Shown one piece after another: positions 32,819 to 46,729 of a stretch of 64,000 bases of DNA. A model generated the notes under the pieces. The model worked only from the letters and a program-made list of their open reading frames with translations, ran no database searches and had not been told where the DNA came from. The DNA lies in the NCBI RefSeq assembly GCF_006704125.1, contig NZ_VIGH01000008.1:186001-250000 (forward strand), in the 5' to 3' direction. The stretch comes from Rhodococcus spelaei (GTDB lineage: Bacteria > Actinomycetota > Actinomycetes > Mycobacteriales > Mycobacteriaceae). A program made the translations under genes and the position numbers. Each line of letters begins with the position of its first letter. Within the stretch, counting starts at the first letter, position 1.

Positions 32819-34119
32819 GTGAGACGAATGCCGTGCTGATCCGCGGTGCCCGCATCTACGGCGAGGGTGAGCCGCAGGACGTGCTGATCTCCGACGGTGA
32901 GATCCGTGAGATCGGCGCCGGCCTGACGGCCCCGGAGGGTGCCGACGTGATCGACGGCGGCGACCAGGTGCTGCTGCCCGGTTTCGTGGACATGCACACC
33001 CACCTGCGCGAGCCCGGCCGCGAGGACACCGAGACCATCGAGACCGGTTCGGCTGCGGCCGCGCTCGGCGGGTTCACCGCCGTGTTCGCGATGGCCAACA
33101 CCAGCCCGGTCGCCGACTCGGTGGTCGTCACCGACCACGTGTGGCGGCGCGGGCAGGAGGTCGGCCTGGTCGACGTGCACCCCGTCGGCGCGGTCACGGT
33201 CGGCCTCGAGGGCAAGCAGCTCGCCGAGATGGCGACCATGGCCGCCGGTGTCGGCAAGGTCAGGATGTTCTCCGACGACGGCCACTGCGTCTACGACCCG
33301 CTGATCATGCGGCGCGCGCTCGAGTACTCCAGCGCGCTCGGCGTCCTGATCGCCCAGCATGCGGAGGAGCCGCGACTGACCGTCGGCGCCGTGGCGCACG
33401 AGGGTCCGACCGCTGCCCGGCTGGGACTCGGCGGCTGGCCGCGCGCGGCCGAGGAGTCGATCGTCGCCCGTGACGCGCTGCTGGCCCGGGATGCCGGCGC
33501 CCGCGTGCACATCTGCCACGCGTCCACTGCCGGCACCGTCGAGCTGCTGAAGTGGGCTCGCGGACAGGGCATTTCGATCACCGCCGAGGTCACGCCGCAC
33601 CACCTGCTGCTCGACGACTCGCGGCTCGAGACCTACGACGGCGTCAACCGGGTCAACCCGCCGCTGCGGGAGGCCTCCGACGTCGCCGCGCTGCGGCAGG
33701 CCCTCGCCGACGGCGTCGTGGACTGCGTGGCCACCGACCATGCCCCGCACGCCGAACAGGACAAGTGCTGCGAGTTCTCGCAGGCCCGCCCCGGCATGCT
33801 CGGCCTGGAGACCTCGCTGGCGATCATCGCGCGGACGATGGTCGAGACCGGTCTGCTGGACTGGCGGGGCGTCGCGAAGGTGATGAGCGAACGGCCCGCC
33901 GAGATCGTCGGGCTGCCCGACCAGGGCCGACCGATCGCGGTGGGAGAGCCGGCGAACCTGACACTGGTCGATCCCGACCGGGAATGGACCGTGCACGGGC
34001 CGGATCTGGCGTCCGTCGCGAACAACACCCCGTACGAGGCGATGACCTTCGGTGCGCGGGTGACCACCACCCTGTTGCGCGGTCGGGTCACCGTCCGGGA
34101 CGGGAAGGTGCAGGCATGA
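32815..34119 (+). CDS. pyrC: Dihydroorotase
   Basis: A 434-residue amidohydrolase of the type I dihydroorotase class that closes carbamoyl-aspartate to dihydroorotate. Zinc ligands are in [26 protein letters not shown] (HxH and a nearby Asp), [26 protein letters not shown] and [13 protein letters not shown] (catalytic Asp). Unlike the inactive paralogues of some operons, all these residues are kept. It overlaps pyrB and the next gene by four bases each. Confidence 0.95.
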
Positions 34120-34607
34120 GTACCGACCGGATCCTGCTGACGCTCGGCTTCGTCGCGTTCTGGGCGCTGTTCGTCGGACTGATGTACTGGGGCTGGAAGG
34201 GTCGCGCCCGCCGCCAGCAGGGCGCGGTCGGCGAACTGCCGTCGGTCCCGACCGAACTCGGCAAGCAGCTGATCGAGCCCAGTTCCGGGCTGTACGTCGG
34301 CAGCACGTTGGCGCCGAGTTGGCAGGACCGGATCGCGGTCGGCGACATCGGCTTCCGCGCCACCGGCGACCTGAGCCGCTACGAGCGAGGGGTGCTGCTC
34401 GAACGGGACGGCGCCTCGGCGATCTGGATCCCGCAGGAGTCGATCCGCGCGATCCGCACCGAACGCGGCCTCGCGGGCAAGGTCATGAGCAAGGACGGAG
34501 TCCTGGTGATCCGGTGGGAATTGCCCACCGGGACGGAGATCGACACCGGATTCCGTGGAGACGACAAGAGTGTGTACCCAATGTGGGTGAACGGAGAGAA
34601 CGCGTGA
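34116..34607 (+). CDS. Membrane-anchored PH-like domain protein of the pyr operon
   Basis: A 163-residue protein with one N-terminal membrane helix ([22 protein letters not shown], residues 6-27), a basic stop-transfer (KGRARRQQ) and a cytosolic beta-rich domain. That domain ([49 protein letters not shown] to [17 protein letters not shown]) resembles what databases call PH-like. The family is conserved at this place in actinobacterial pyr operons (Rv1382 in M. tuberculosis, from memory), but no role in pyrimidine synthesis is known. It overlaps pyrC and carA by four bases on each side, so its dose is tied to the pathway. Confidence 0.8.
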   Translation: MSTDRILLTLGFVAFWALFVGLMYWGWKGRARRQQGAVGELPSVPTELGKQLIEPSSGLYVGSTLAPSWQDRIAVGDIGFRATGDLSRYERGVLLERDGASAIWIPQESIRAIRTERGLAGKVMSKDGVLVIRWELPTGTEIDTGFRGDDKSVYPMWVNGENA

Positions 34608-35784
34608 GCAACGGCTTTCAATCAGTGACCGGTACCGAAGCGGCCGCCCTGGTGCTCGAGGACGGCCGGATCTTCCGTGGCACCAGCTTCGGCGCCGTCG
34701 GCCAGACCCTCGGCGAGGCGGTCTTCAGCACCGGCATGACCGGCTACCAGGAGACGCTGACCGACCCCAGCTACCACCGCCAGATCGTGGTCGCGACCGC
34801 GCCGCAGATCGGCAACACAGGCTGGAACAGCGAGGACGGCGAGGCGCTCAGCGCGGGCCGCCAGGCATCCGGCGACTCCAACAAGATCTGGGTGGCCGGC
34901 TACGTGGTCCGCGACCCTGCACGACGGACCTCCAGCTGGCGCGCTACCGGGTCGCTGCAGGATGAGTTGGTGCGCCAGGGCGTCGTCGGCATCGCCGGCA
35001 TCGACACCCGCGCGCTGGTCCGGCACCTGCGTACGCGCGGTTCGATGCGCGCGGGCGTCTTCTCCGGTCCCGCGCTGACCGACGACGCCGCGATGCTGCA
35101 GGCCGTCAAGGAGCAGCCGTCCATGCTCGGTGCCGACCTCGCACGCGAGGTGAGCACCGACAGCGGCTATGTCATCGAGCCGGTCGGCGGCGAAGCGCGG
35201 TTCACCGTCGCGGCCATCGACCTCGGTATCAAGACGAACACGCCGCGGATGTTCGCGCAGCGCGGCATCCGGGTGCACGTGCTGCCCTCGAACGCCAGCC
35301 TCGAGCAGATCCTCGACCTCGGCGCGGACGGGGTGTTCCTGTCCAACGGTCCCGGCGACCCGGCGACCGCCGACGGCGCGGTGCACCTGACCAAGGAGGT
35401 GCTCGGCCAGGGCCTGCCGCTGTTCGGCATCTGCTTCGGCAACCAGATCCTCGGCCGCGCGCTCGGCCTGGAGACCTACAAGATGAAGTTCGGTCACCGC
35501 GGCATCAACATCCCGGTGATCGAGCACGGCACCGGCCGGATCGCGATCACCGCGCAGAACCACGGGTTCGCGCTCGAGGGCGAGGCCGGTCAGGAGTTCG
35601 ACACGCCGTTCGGCCGGGCCGTGATCAGCCACACCTGCGCCAACGACGGCGCCGTCGAGGGCGTCCGCCTGCTCGACAACTCGGCCTTCTCGGTGCAGTA
35701 CCACCCGGAGGCCGCCGCCGGCCCGCACGACGCCGCGTACCTGTTCGACCGCTTCACCAGCCTGCTCGAGGGAGTCAAGAAGTA

Positions 35785-35785
<1 letters not shown>
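34604..35785 (+). CDS. carA: Carbamoyl-phosphate synthase small (glutaminase) subunit
   Basis: A 393-residue class I glutamine amidotransferase that feeds ammonia to CarB. The N-terminal domain begins with [43 protein letters not shown]. The glutaminase triad is visible: the nucleophile Cys in [18 protein letters not shown], and the His and Glu in [15 protein letters not shown]. The GTG at 34604 overlaps the previous stop codon (GTGA), and an upstream GGAGAGAA serves as ribosome site. It overlaps carB by one base (TAATG). Confidence 0.96.
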
Positions 35786-39134
<3,349 letters not shown>

Positions 39135-39138
<4 letters not shown>

Positions 39139-40049
39139 GCCACGACCGCGGTGCGGTCCAGGGTCACAGTCCCAGCTGGGGCCACCGGCTGCGGTCGGCG
39201 ATCGCGGCACGGGGCCGGCTGTGTGTCGGCATCGACCCCCACCCCTCCCTGCTGAGGGCGTGGGGGCTCCCGGAGTCCGCCGAGGGCGTCGAGGCGTTCG
39301 CGGAGATCTGCGTGGAGGCCTTCGTCGGTGACGTGGCGCTGGTGAAGCCTCAGGTGGCCTTCTTCGAGGCGTACGGCGCCGCCGGGTACGCGGTGCTCGA
39401 GCGGACAATCTCGGTGGTCAGGGACGCGGGCACGCTGGTGGTCGCGGACGCCAAGCGCGGCGACATCGGCTCGACCATGGCGGCGTACTCGCAGGCGTGG
39501 CTCGGTGACGGCTCACCGCTCGCCTCCGACGCGGTGACGGTCTCGCCGTACCTGGGCTTCGGTGCGCTCGAACCGGCCGTCACGCTGGCCACCGAGACCG
39601 GTCGCGGCCTGTTCGTGCTCGCCCGCACCTCCAACCCGGAGGGCGGCGAGCTGCAGGGTGCGCGGCTCTCGCCCGGATCACCCGGCGGGGTTTCCGCAGA
39701 CCAGACGGCATCGGTGGCCCAGTCGACCCCTCGGGGTGCGTCGGTGGCCCAGTCGATCGTCGACGCGGCAATCGCGCAGAACCGTGACGGACGGGACACT
39801 GCCGGCCTGGTGATCGGTGCGACACGCGGACACGGATTGGATTTGTCGGAGTTTTCCGGCCCGATCCTGGCGCCGGGGCTGGGCGCCCAGGGCGCCACGG
39901 TGGCGGATTTGGCGGAGATCTTCGCGGATTCACGAGAGCTGTTGTTGCCCAACACTTCTCGTGACATTCTTCGGCACGGGCCGTCCGTCTCGGCGCTCCG
40001 CGAGGCAGCCGAGCGGGTCCGGGACGAGGTCGAGGCCGGACTCGCATAG
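39135..40049 (+). CDS. pyrF: Orotidine-5'-phosphate decarboxylase, type 2 (mycobacterial form)
   Basis: A 304-residue decarboxylase that makes UMP, the end of the operon's pathway. The active-site cluster is [23 protein letters not shown], with [18 protein letters not shown] early and [18 protein letters not shown] before it. The C-terminal phosphate-binding part is [10 protein letters not shown] and [16 protein letters not shown]. Residues about 174-208 hold an unusual Ser/Gly/Pro/Gln-rich expansion with a repeated ASVAQS (see the repeat at 39708-39755), which is longer than I recall for homologues. It starts at GTG 39135 inside the carB stop. Confidence 0.93.
39708..39755 (+). repeat. 30-bp in-frame tandem duplication within pyrF
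   Basis: A 30-bp unit starting GCATCGGTGGCCCAGTCG is repeated after 30 bases (39708-39737, partial copy 39738-39755). It encodes [10 protein letters not shown] followed by ASVAQS in a surface-loop-like region. The reading frame is kept. Confidence 0.75.
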
Positions 40050-40178
40050 CCGACCGGAATTCCGGCGGCACGCCAGGGGGTGGGTTAGCAATCGGCGCTC
40101 AGCGTGAGTACGGTCGCTATCGCTGCTGGTTATCCAGTGGATGAAGACCTATTTTGCACACGACGAGACGGAGGAACC

Positions 40179-40499
40179 GTGGCCCTTCCCCAGTTGACCG
40201 ATGAGCAGCGCGCTGCTGCTTTGGAGAAGGCGGCTGCCGCCCGTAAGGCCCGGGCTGAGCTCAAGGAGCGCCTCAAGCGCGGCGGCACCGACCTGAAGCA
40301 GGTCCTCAAGGATGCCGAAGAGGACGAGATCCTCGGCAAGATGAAGGTGTCCGCCCTGCTCGAAGCCCTGCCCAAGGTGGGCAAGGTCAAGGCGCAGGAG
40401 ATCATGACCGAACTGGAGATCGCTCCGACCCGCCGCCTGCGCGGCCTCGGCGACCGCCAGCGCAAGGCCCTGCTCACCAGGTTCGATTTCGAGGCCTGA
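40179..40499 (+). CDS. mihF: Integration host factor, actinobacterial type (mIHF)
   Basis: A 106-residue basic, helical nucleoid protein. It is unrelated in sequence to enteric IHF but carries the H2TH-like segment LPKVGKVKAQEIMTELEIAPTRRLRGLGDRQRKALLTRF. The N-terminal half is a charged helix (TDEQRAAALEKAAAARKARAELKERLKRGG). It binds and bends DNA and is essential in mycobacteria. The start is the GTG at 40179, with GACGGAGGA 5-13 bases upstream, giving VALPQLTDEQR; an upstream GTG at 40104 lacks this. gmk starts 9 bases downstream, probably in the same transcript. Confidence 0.95.
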   Translation: MALPQLTDEQRAAALEKAAAARKARAELKERLKRGGTDLKQVLKDAEEDEILGKMKVSALLEALPKVGKVKAQEIMTELEIAPTRRLRGLGDRQRKALLTRFDFEA

Positions 40500-40508
40500 G
40501 CAAAGAAC

Positions 40509-41144
40509 GTGGTGGCTGACGCAAACAACGTGTCAGACAGCAAGACCACCCCGGCGCACGTGGCCGGGGACAGCACAGCGCGGAGGGGCCGGCTCGTAGT
40601 TTTGGCCGGCCCCTCCGCCGTGGGCAAGTCGAGCGTGGTGCGCAAGCTCCACGAACGGCTCCCGGACTTGGTCTTCAGCGTGTCTGCAACGACGAGAGAC
40701 CCCCGCCCGGGCGAGGTCGACGGCAAGGACTACCAGTTCGTGTCGCGGACCGAGTTCCAGCGGATGATCGACGCCGGTGAACTGCTCGAATGGGCGGAGA
40801 TCCACGGCGGGCTGCAACGGTCGGGAACCCCGGCCGCCCCGGTGCAGGCCGCCCTGGAAGCCGGACACCCCGTGCTCGTGGAGGTCGACCTGGCCGGCGC
40901 ACGCGCCGTCCGGGAGGCGATGCCCGAGGCGATCCTGGTGTTCCTGGCCCCGCCGAGCTGGGAGGAACTGGTCTCCCGGCTCACCGGTCGCGGGACCGAA
41001 TCCGAAGAGGTCGTCGCCCGCCGACTCGAGACCGCCAAGGTGGAACTGGCAGCCAAGGACGAGTTCGACACGGTCGTCGTGAACGTCGACGTCGACCGTG
41101 CGTGCGAAGAGTTGGTATCCTTGCTAGTCGGTAGTCCGCAGTAG
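40509..41144 (+). CDS. gmk: Guanylate kinase
   Basis: A 211-residue P-loop kinase that phosphorylates GMP to GDP. Walker A is [18 protein letters not shown]. The GMP-binding segment is [46 protein letters not shown], and the conserved [29 protein letters not shown] follows, with the lid [17 protein letters not shown]. The first 26 residues are a variable hydrophilic lead; GTG 40509 or 40512 are equally possible starts. It sits in the common mihF-gmk-rpoZ-coaBC-metK order. Confidence 0.95.
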   Translation: MVADANNVSDSKTTPAHVAGDSTARRGRLVVLAGPSAVGKSSVVRKLHERLPDLVFSVSATTRDPRPGEVDGKDYQFVSRTEFQRMIDAGELLEWAEIHGGLQRSGTPAAPVQAALEAGHPVLVEVDLAGARAVREAMPEAILVFLAPPSWEELVSRLTGRGTESEEVVARRLETAKVELAAKDEFDTVVVNVDVDRACEELVSLLVGSPQ

Positions 41145-41174
41145 CAGCACAGTGTCGGTCCCAAGGCACAGTGA

Positions 41175-41528
<354 letters not shown>

Positions 41529-41536
41529 CTGCGTGA

Positions 41537-41655
41537 CGGGTCGTTCCGCAGGCTCCACTCCTGGGGTGCCGGGTCGTTCCGCAGGCTCCACTCCTGGGGT
41601 GCCGGGTCGTTCCGCAGGCTCCACTCCTGGGGTGCCGGGTCGTTCCGCAGGCTCC
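41537..41655 (+). repeat. 33-bp tandem repeat array between rpoZ and coaBC
   Basis: Three identical 33-bp units (starting CGGGTCGTTCCGCAGGCTCC) at 41537-41569, 41570-41602 and 41603-41635 are followed by a 20-base partial copy at 41636-41655. The array fills almost the whole 132-base gap and ends 5 bases before the coaBC start, leaving no recognisable ribosome site there. The unit is a multiple of three and open in one frame (GRSAGSTPGVP). Confidence 0.95.
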
Positions 41656-41660
41656 CCGCA

Positions 41661-42950
41661 GTGACCGAGATCGAATCGGATTCCGCCGGTTCACCCCGAC
41701 GCATCGTCGTCGGCGTGGGCGGCGGAATTGCGGCATACAAGGCCTGCTCGATCATCCGGAGCTTCACCGAGGCAGGCCACCACGTCCGCGTGATCCCGAC
41801 GGAGTCCGCCCTGGAGTTCGTCGGCCGTGCGACGTTCGAGGCGCTCTCGGGCAACCCGGTGCAGACCGGTGTGTTCGCCGACGTCCCGCAGGTGCCGCAC
41901 GTCCGCCTCGGTCAGGAAGCCGACCTGGTCGTCGTCGCACCCGCCACCGCGGACCTGATGGCACGGGCCGCGCACGGCCGGGCCGACGACCTGCTGACCG
42001 CGACGCTGCTGACCGCTCGCTGCCCGGTCGTGTTCGCTCCCGCGATGCACACCGAGATGTGGGAGCACCCCGCCACCGTCGCGAACGTGGCCACCCTGCG
42101 CTCGCGCGGGATCACCGTGATCGAGCCCGCGTCCGGCCGGTTGACCGGCAAGGACACCGGTGCGGGCCGGCTTCCGGAACCCGACGAGATCGTTGGCCTC
42201 GCCACCCTGCTCCTCGAGCGGTCCGACGCGCTGCCGCAGGATCTCGCGGGCCGCCGGATCCTGGTCTCGGCGGGCGGCACCCGCGAACCCCTCGACCCGG
42301 TGCGGTTCCTCGGCAACCGCAGTTCCGGCAAGCAGGGCTATGCGATCGCACGGCTCGCCGCGCAGCGCGGCGCGCAGGTCACCCTGGTGGCCGGGTACAC
42401 CGCCGACCTGGTCGACCCGGCCGCCGTGACCGTGATTCGGGTGCGGACCGCGCAGGAGATGCGTGAGGCTGTCGACAAGGCCGCGATCGGCGCCGAAGCC
42501 GTGGTGATGGCCGCGGCCGTCGCCGACTTCCGGCCCGCTACCGTCGCGACCAGCAAGATCAAGAAGGGCGCTGACGAGCCCGACACGATCCCGCTGACCC
42601 GCAACGACGACATCCTGGCGGGGCTCGTGCAGTCCCGCCGCGACGGTGGTCTGCCGAACACCACGGCGATCGTCGGGTTCGCGGCGGAGACCGGCGACGC
42701 GCACGGCGACGTGCTCACCCACGCCCGGTCCAAGCTCACCCGCAAGGGCTGTGACCTGCTCGTGGTCAACGCCGTCGGGGAGGGCAAGGCCTTCGAAGTG
42801 GACAACAACGACGGTTGGCTGCTCGGCGCGGACGGTTCGGAGCGCGCCTTGGCGCACGGTTCGAAGGCGCTGATGGCAAGCCGCGTCCTCGACGCGGTGT
42901 CGGCGCTGCTGACCGCGGGAGGCTCGTCGGGGGTCAGCAGTGCCGGATGA
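41661..42950 (+). CDS. coaBC: Bifunctional phosphopantothenoylcysteine decarboxylase/synthetase
   Basis: A 429-residue coenzyme A biosynthesis enzyme. The N-terminal CoaC flavoprotein half has VVGVGGGIAAYKACSIIRSFTEAG, the catalytic His in PHVRLGQEADLVVVAPATADLMARAAHG and PAMHTEMWEHPA. The C-terminal CoaB half has ILVSAGGTREPLDPVRFLGNRSSGKQGYAIARLAA, VVMAAAVADFRPA and IVGFAAETGD. The GTG at 41661 follows the tandem-repeat array directly and has no evident Shine-Dalgarno sequence, so translation may depend on read-through from upstream ribosomes or on another start. Confidence 0.94.
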   Translation: MTEIESDSAGSPRRIVVGVGGGIAAYKACSIIRSFTEAGHHVRVIPTESALEFVGRATFEALSGNPVQTGVFADVPQVPHVRLGQEADLVVVAPATADLMARAAHGRADDLLTATLLTARCPVVFAPAMHTEMWEHPATVANVATLRSRGITVIEPASGRLTGKDTGAGRLPEPDEIVGLATLLLERSDALPQDLAGRRILVSAGGTREPLDPVRFLGNRSSGKQGYAIARLAAQRGAQVTLVAGYTADLVDPAAVTVIRVRTAQEMREAVDKAAIGAEAVVMAAAVADFRPATVATSKIKKGADEPDTIPLTRNDDILAGLVQSRRDGGLPNTTAIVGFAAETGDAHGDVLTHARSKLTRKGCDLLVVNAVGEGKAFEVDNNDGWLLGADGSERALAHGSKALMASRVLDAVSALLTAGGSSGVSSAG

Positions 42951-43088
42951 ATCCGGTGCTCGTAATGTGAATATCGATTGACCAGTTTCGTGATTTGAAT
43001 TGTTCGTTCCGCCCCACCGCGCACGTAGGGTCCTCGAAGGGCGCAGGTCGTGCGCGACACACAACAGCCGTTGGCGAGAGGGAGATCT

Positions 43089-44303
<1,215 letters not shown>

Positions 44304-44316
44304 ATGCACGCTGCCG

Positions 44317-44348
44317 CGAGCCGCTCACCGATCGTGGTGGGCGGCTCG
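44317..44348 (+). terminator. Hairpin terminator after metK
   Basis: An 8-bp outer stem (CGAGCCGC with 44341-44348) stacks on an inner 4-bp stem (CACC/GGTG) across one T-G wobble, giving about 13 pairs with a 6-base loop. It starts 13 bases after metK. Confidence 0.8.
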
Positions 44349-44434
44349 TGCGCTCTCGGGCGATGTTCTCTCGGGCGGAGCCTCGGGCGAGGTTTCAGCC
44401 TCGGGTCGTGTCACCGTCTCTGTGAGGGGATTCG

Positions 44435-46606
44435 GTGACGGCGACCCGTGAACCGGCCGAACTCCTGCCCGTCGCCCGGGTGCTGCCGATGCTGCCGCTC
44501 GCGCACCTGGACCGCGAGTTCGACTACCTGGTCCCGCGTGAGTTCGACGAGCAGGCCCAGCCGGGCGTCCGGGTCCGGGTCCGGTTCGCGGGACGACTCG
44601 TCGACGGCTTCCTCGTCGAGCGCATCGCGGTCAGTGACCATCCCGGCAAGCTCGGCTGGCTGGACCGGGTGGTCTCCGCCGAGCGGGTGTTGACACCCGA
44701 GGTCGCCGCGCTGGTCGACGCCGTCGCGGCCCGCTACGCCGGCACCAGGGCGGACGTGTTGCGGTTGGCGATCCCGCCCCGGCACGCGCGGGTCGAGGCA
44801 GAACAGATTCCCGAGGCCCCGCCCGAGGCGGTATCGCTGCCCGAGGCTTCGCCCGAGGCGGTATCGCTGCCCGAGGCTTCGCCCGAGAAGGAACCACCGC
44901 CCGCTCCGTCGCCCGGCCCAGTGGGTGTGAACGGACCGTTCAGGTCTACCGAGAGCCTGAACGGTCAGTTCACGCCGGACCAGGTGGCGGAGGTGGAGGT
45001 GGCGGCGTGGGCCGCGTACCAGCACGGCGCGGGGTTCGTCGCGGCGGTGGCCGACGGACGCGGACCGCGGGCGGTCTGGCAGGCGTTGCCGGGCGACGAC
45101 TGGCCGCGGCGGCTCGCCGAACTTGCCGCGGTAGTGGCTCGGCGCGGACAGTCCGCTGTTCTCGTGGTGCCGGACCAGAAGGATCTCGACCGGGTCGCGG
45201 CGGCCTGCGTGGACGTCGCCGGGGACGACCTGGTCGTCCCGCTGGCCGCGGGCCTTGGCCCCGCGATGCGCTACCGCCGCTGGCTCGCGGCGCTGCGCGG
45301 TACCGCGCGGATCGTGGTCGGCACCCGCAGCGCGGTCTTCGCGCCGGTGCCGGACCTCGGGCTGGTCGCGGTCTGGGACGACGGCGACGACAGTCACGCC
45401 GAGCCCCGTGCCCCGTACCCGCACACCCGGGAGGTCGCGTTGCTGCGCGGGCACGGGACGGGGTGCGCGGTGGTGCTCGGCGGCCACGCGCGGACCGCGG
45501 AGGCGCAGGCACTGGTGGATTCCGGCTGGGCCCACGATCTCGTCGCGGCCCGGCCTCAGGTGCGGGCGCGGGCCCCGCAGGTCACCGCGCTCGCCGACAG
45601 TGACCAGGCGTTGGCGCGGGACCCGGGTGCGCGGGCCGCCCGACTGCCCGCGGTGGCGTTCGCGGCGGCTCGGGAGGCGTTGTCCGCGGGTGCGGGCGTC
45701 CTGGTGCAGGTCCCGCGGCGCGGGTACGTGCCGTCGCTGGCCTGCGGCAAGTGCCGGACGCCCGCTCGGTGCCGTCGCTGCAACGGGCCGCTGTCGCTGC
45801 CGTCGGCGGTCGGGCCGGACGGGGCGGGCACCCCGACCTGTCGCTGGTGCGGGGTCGCCGACGCGGCGCACCGCTGCCACGCGTGCGGTGCCCGGTCGTT
45901 GCGGGCGGTGCTGGTCGGCGCGGGCCGCACCGCGGAGGAACTCGGTCGAGCCTTCCCGGGTGTCCCGGTGCACACTTCTGGTGGCGACGCCGTGATCACT
46001 ACTGTGAAATCCGGTGCAGCCCTGGTTGTTTCGACGGTCGGGGCCGAACCGGTGATGCCCGGCGGGTACGGGGCCGCGTTGCTGCTCGACGGCTGGGCCC
46101 TGCTCGGCCGGGCGGACCTGCGGGCGGAGGAGGAGACTCTGCGACGCTGGATGACGGCCGGCTCGCTGGTGCGGCCTGCGAGCGAGGGTGGTCGCGTTGT
46201 GGTGGTCGCGGACTCGGGACTGCCGACGGTCCAGGCGCTGGTGCGGTGGGATCCGGTCGGCGCCGCGCAGTCGCAGCTGGCGGAACGGGCGGAGGTCCGG
46301 TTTCCGCCCGCGGTGCACCTCGCGGCGGTCGACGGCACGCATGCGGCGATCGAGGACCTCCTCGCAGCGGCGAAACTCCCCGACGAGGTGGAGTTGCTCG
46401 GTCCGGTGCCGTTGCCGCCGGGGGCCCGACTGCCCTTCGCGGGCGACGGTCCGGAGCCCGCGGAGGTCGAGCGCATGCTCCTGCGGGCGCCGCGCGGGGC
46501 GGGCGGCGCGCTGGCGGCGGCGCTGGCGCAGGCGCAGGCTGTGCGCGGGGCCCGCCGGGAGCAGGGGTCGGTGCGGGTGCAGATGGACCCCGTCCGGATC
46601 GGCTGA
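44435..46606 (+). CDS. priA: Primosomal protein N' (PriA-like), helicase motifs degenerate
   Basis: A 723-residue PriA homologue. The N-terminal 3'-DNA-binding domain is VARVLPMLPLAHLDREFDYLVPREFDEQAQPGVRVRVRFAGR. The zinc-binding Cys cluster is retained (CGKCRTPARCRRCNGPL, CRWCG, CHACG, about residues 432-490). The Walker A motif of true PriA helicases is missing, as in other actinobacteria, so ATP-driven unwinding is unlikely. Residues about 126-181 are an unusual insertion: a 10-residue PE-rich tandem repeat (LPEASPEAVS) followed by an in-frame copy of the 53-bp palindromic element. The GTG at 44435 has GUGAGGGGA upstream. It probably acts in replication restart as a structural loader. Confidence 0.88.
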   Translation: MTATREPAELLPVARVLPMLPLAHLDREFDYLVPREFDEQAQPGVRVRVRFAGRLVDGFLVERIAVSDHPGKLGWLDRVVSAERVLTPEVAALVDAVAARYAGTRADVLRLAIPPRHARVEAEQIPEAPPEAVSLPEASPEAVSLPEASPEKEPPPAPSPGPVGVNGPFRSTESLNGQFTPDQVAEVEVAAWAAYQHGAGFVAAVADGRGPRAVWQALPGDDWPRRLAELAAVVARRGQSAVLVVPDQKDLDRVAAACVDVAGDDLVVPLAAGLGPAMRYRRWLAALRGTARIVVGTRSAVFAPVPDLGLVAVWDDGDDSHAEPRAPYPHTREVALLRGHGTGCAVVLGGHARTAEAQALVDSGWAHDLVAARPQVRARAPQVTALADSDQALARDPGARAARLPAVAFAAAREALSAGAGVLVQVPRRGYVPSLACGKCRTPARCRRCNGPLSLPSAVGPDGAGTPTCRWCGVADAAHRCHACGARSLRAVLVGAGRTAEELGRAFPGVPVHTSGGDAVITTVKSGAALVVSTVGAEPVMPGGYGAALLLDGWALLGRADLRAEEETLRRWMTAGSLVRPASEGGRVVVVADSGLPTVQALVRWDPVGAAQSQLAERAEVRFPPAVHLAAVDGTHAAIEDLLAAAKLPDEVELLGPVPLPPGARLPFAGDGPEPAEVERMLLRAPRGAGGALAAALAQAQAVRGARREQGSVRVQMDPVRIG
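44810..44887 (+). repeat. 30-bp tandem repeat within priA
   Basis: Two 30-bp units (44810-44839 and 44840-44869, differing at a few bases) and an 18-base partial third copy start with CCCGAGGC. They encode PEA-[PS]-PEAVSL repeats in a linker. A similar CCTCGGGC-rich stretch occurs in the opposite orientation just before the gene (about 44355-44405). Confidence 0.85.
44924..44976. repeat. 53-bp double-palindrome element, copy B (inside priA)
   Basis: Same architecture as 15636-15688: 19-bp inverted arms, a 15-base spacer, and two TGAACGG-N-CCGTTCA palindromes with centres 30 bp apart. Left arms of the two copies agree at 18 of 19 bases and right arms at 17 of 19, while the spacers are unrelated apart from their first bases. 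Here it is translated in frame as GVNGPFRSTESLNGQFTP (residues 164-181 of PriA). Confidence 0.85.
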
Positions 46607-46649
46607 AACCGTGGTGTGATCGAGTCGACCCTTGCAGTCGAGCTATTGC

Positions 46650-46659
46650 CGATATATCG
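46650..46659. promoter_or_regulatory. Palindromic candidate operator of the PadR gene
   Basis: The perfect palindrome CGATATATCG lies in an AT-rich island 71 bases before the PadR start, in an otherwise GC-rich region. AT-rich dyads of this kind are typical PadR-family targets, so autoregulation is likely but unproved. Confidence 0.5.
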
Positions 46660-46729
46660 TCGAATACGTAATCGACTGAACGGTGGCGCGGTCCGAGGAT
46701 CGCGTCGGCCGACCGAGAAGGAGCACGAC

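Noticed and set aside
42951-43088. SAM riboswitch in front of metK
   Set aside because: I found no kink-turn, pseudoknot or terminator pattern of SAM-I, SAM-II or SAM-IV in the 138 bases.
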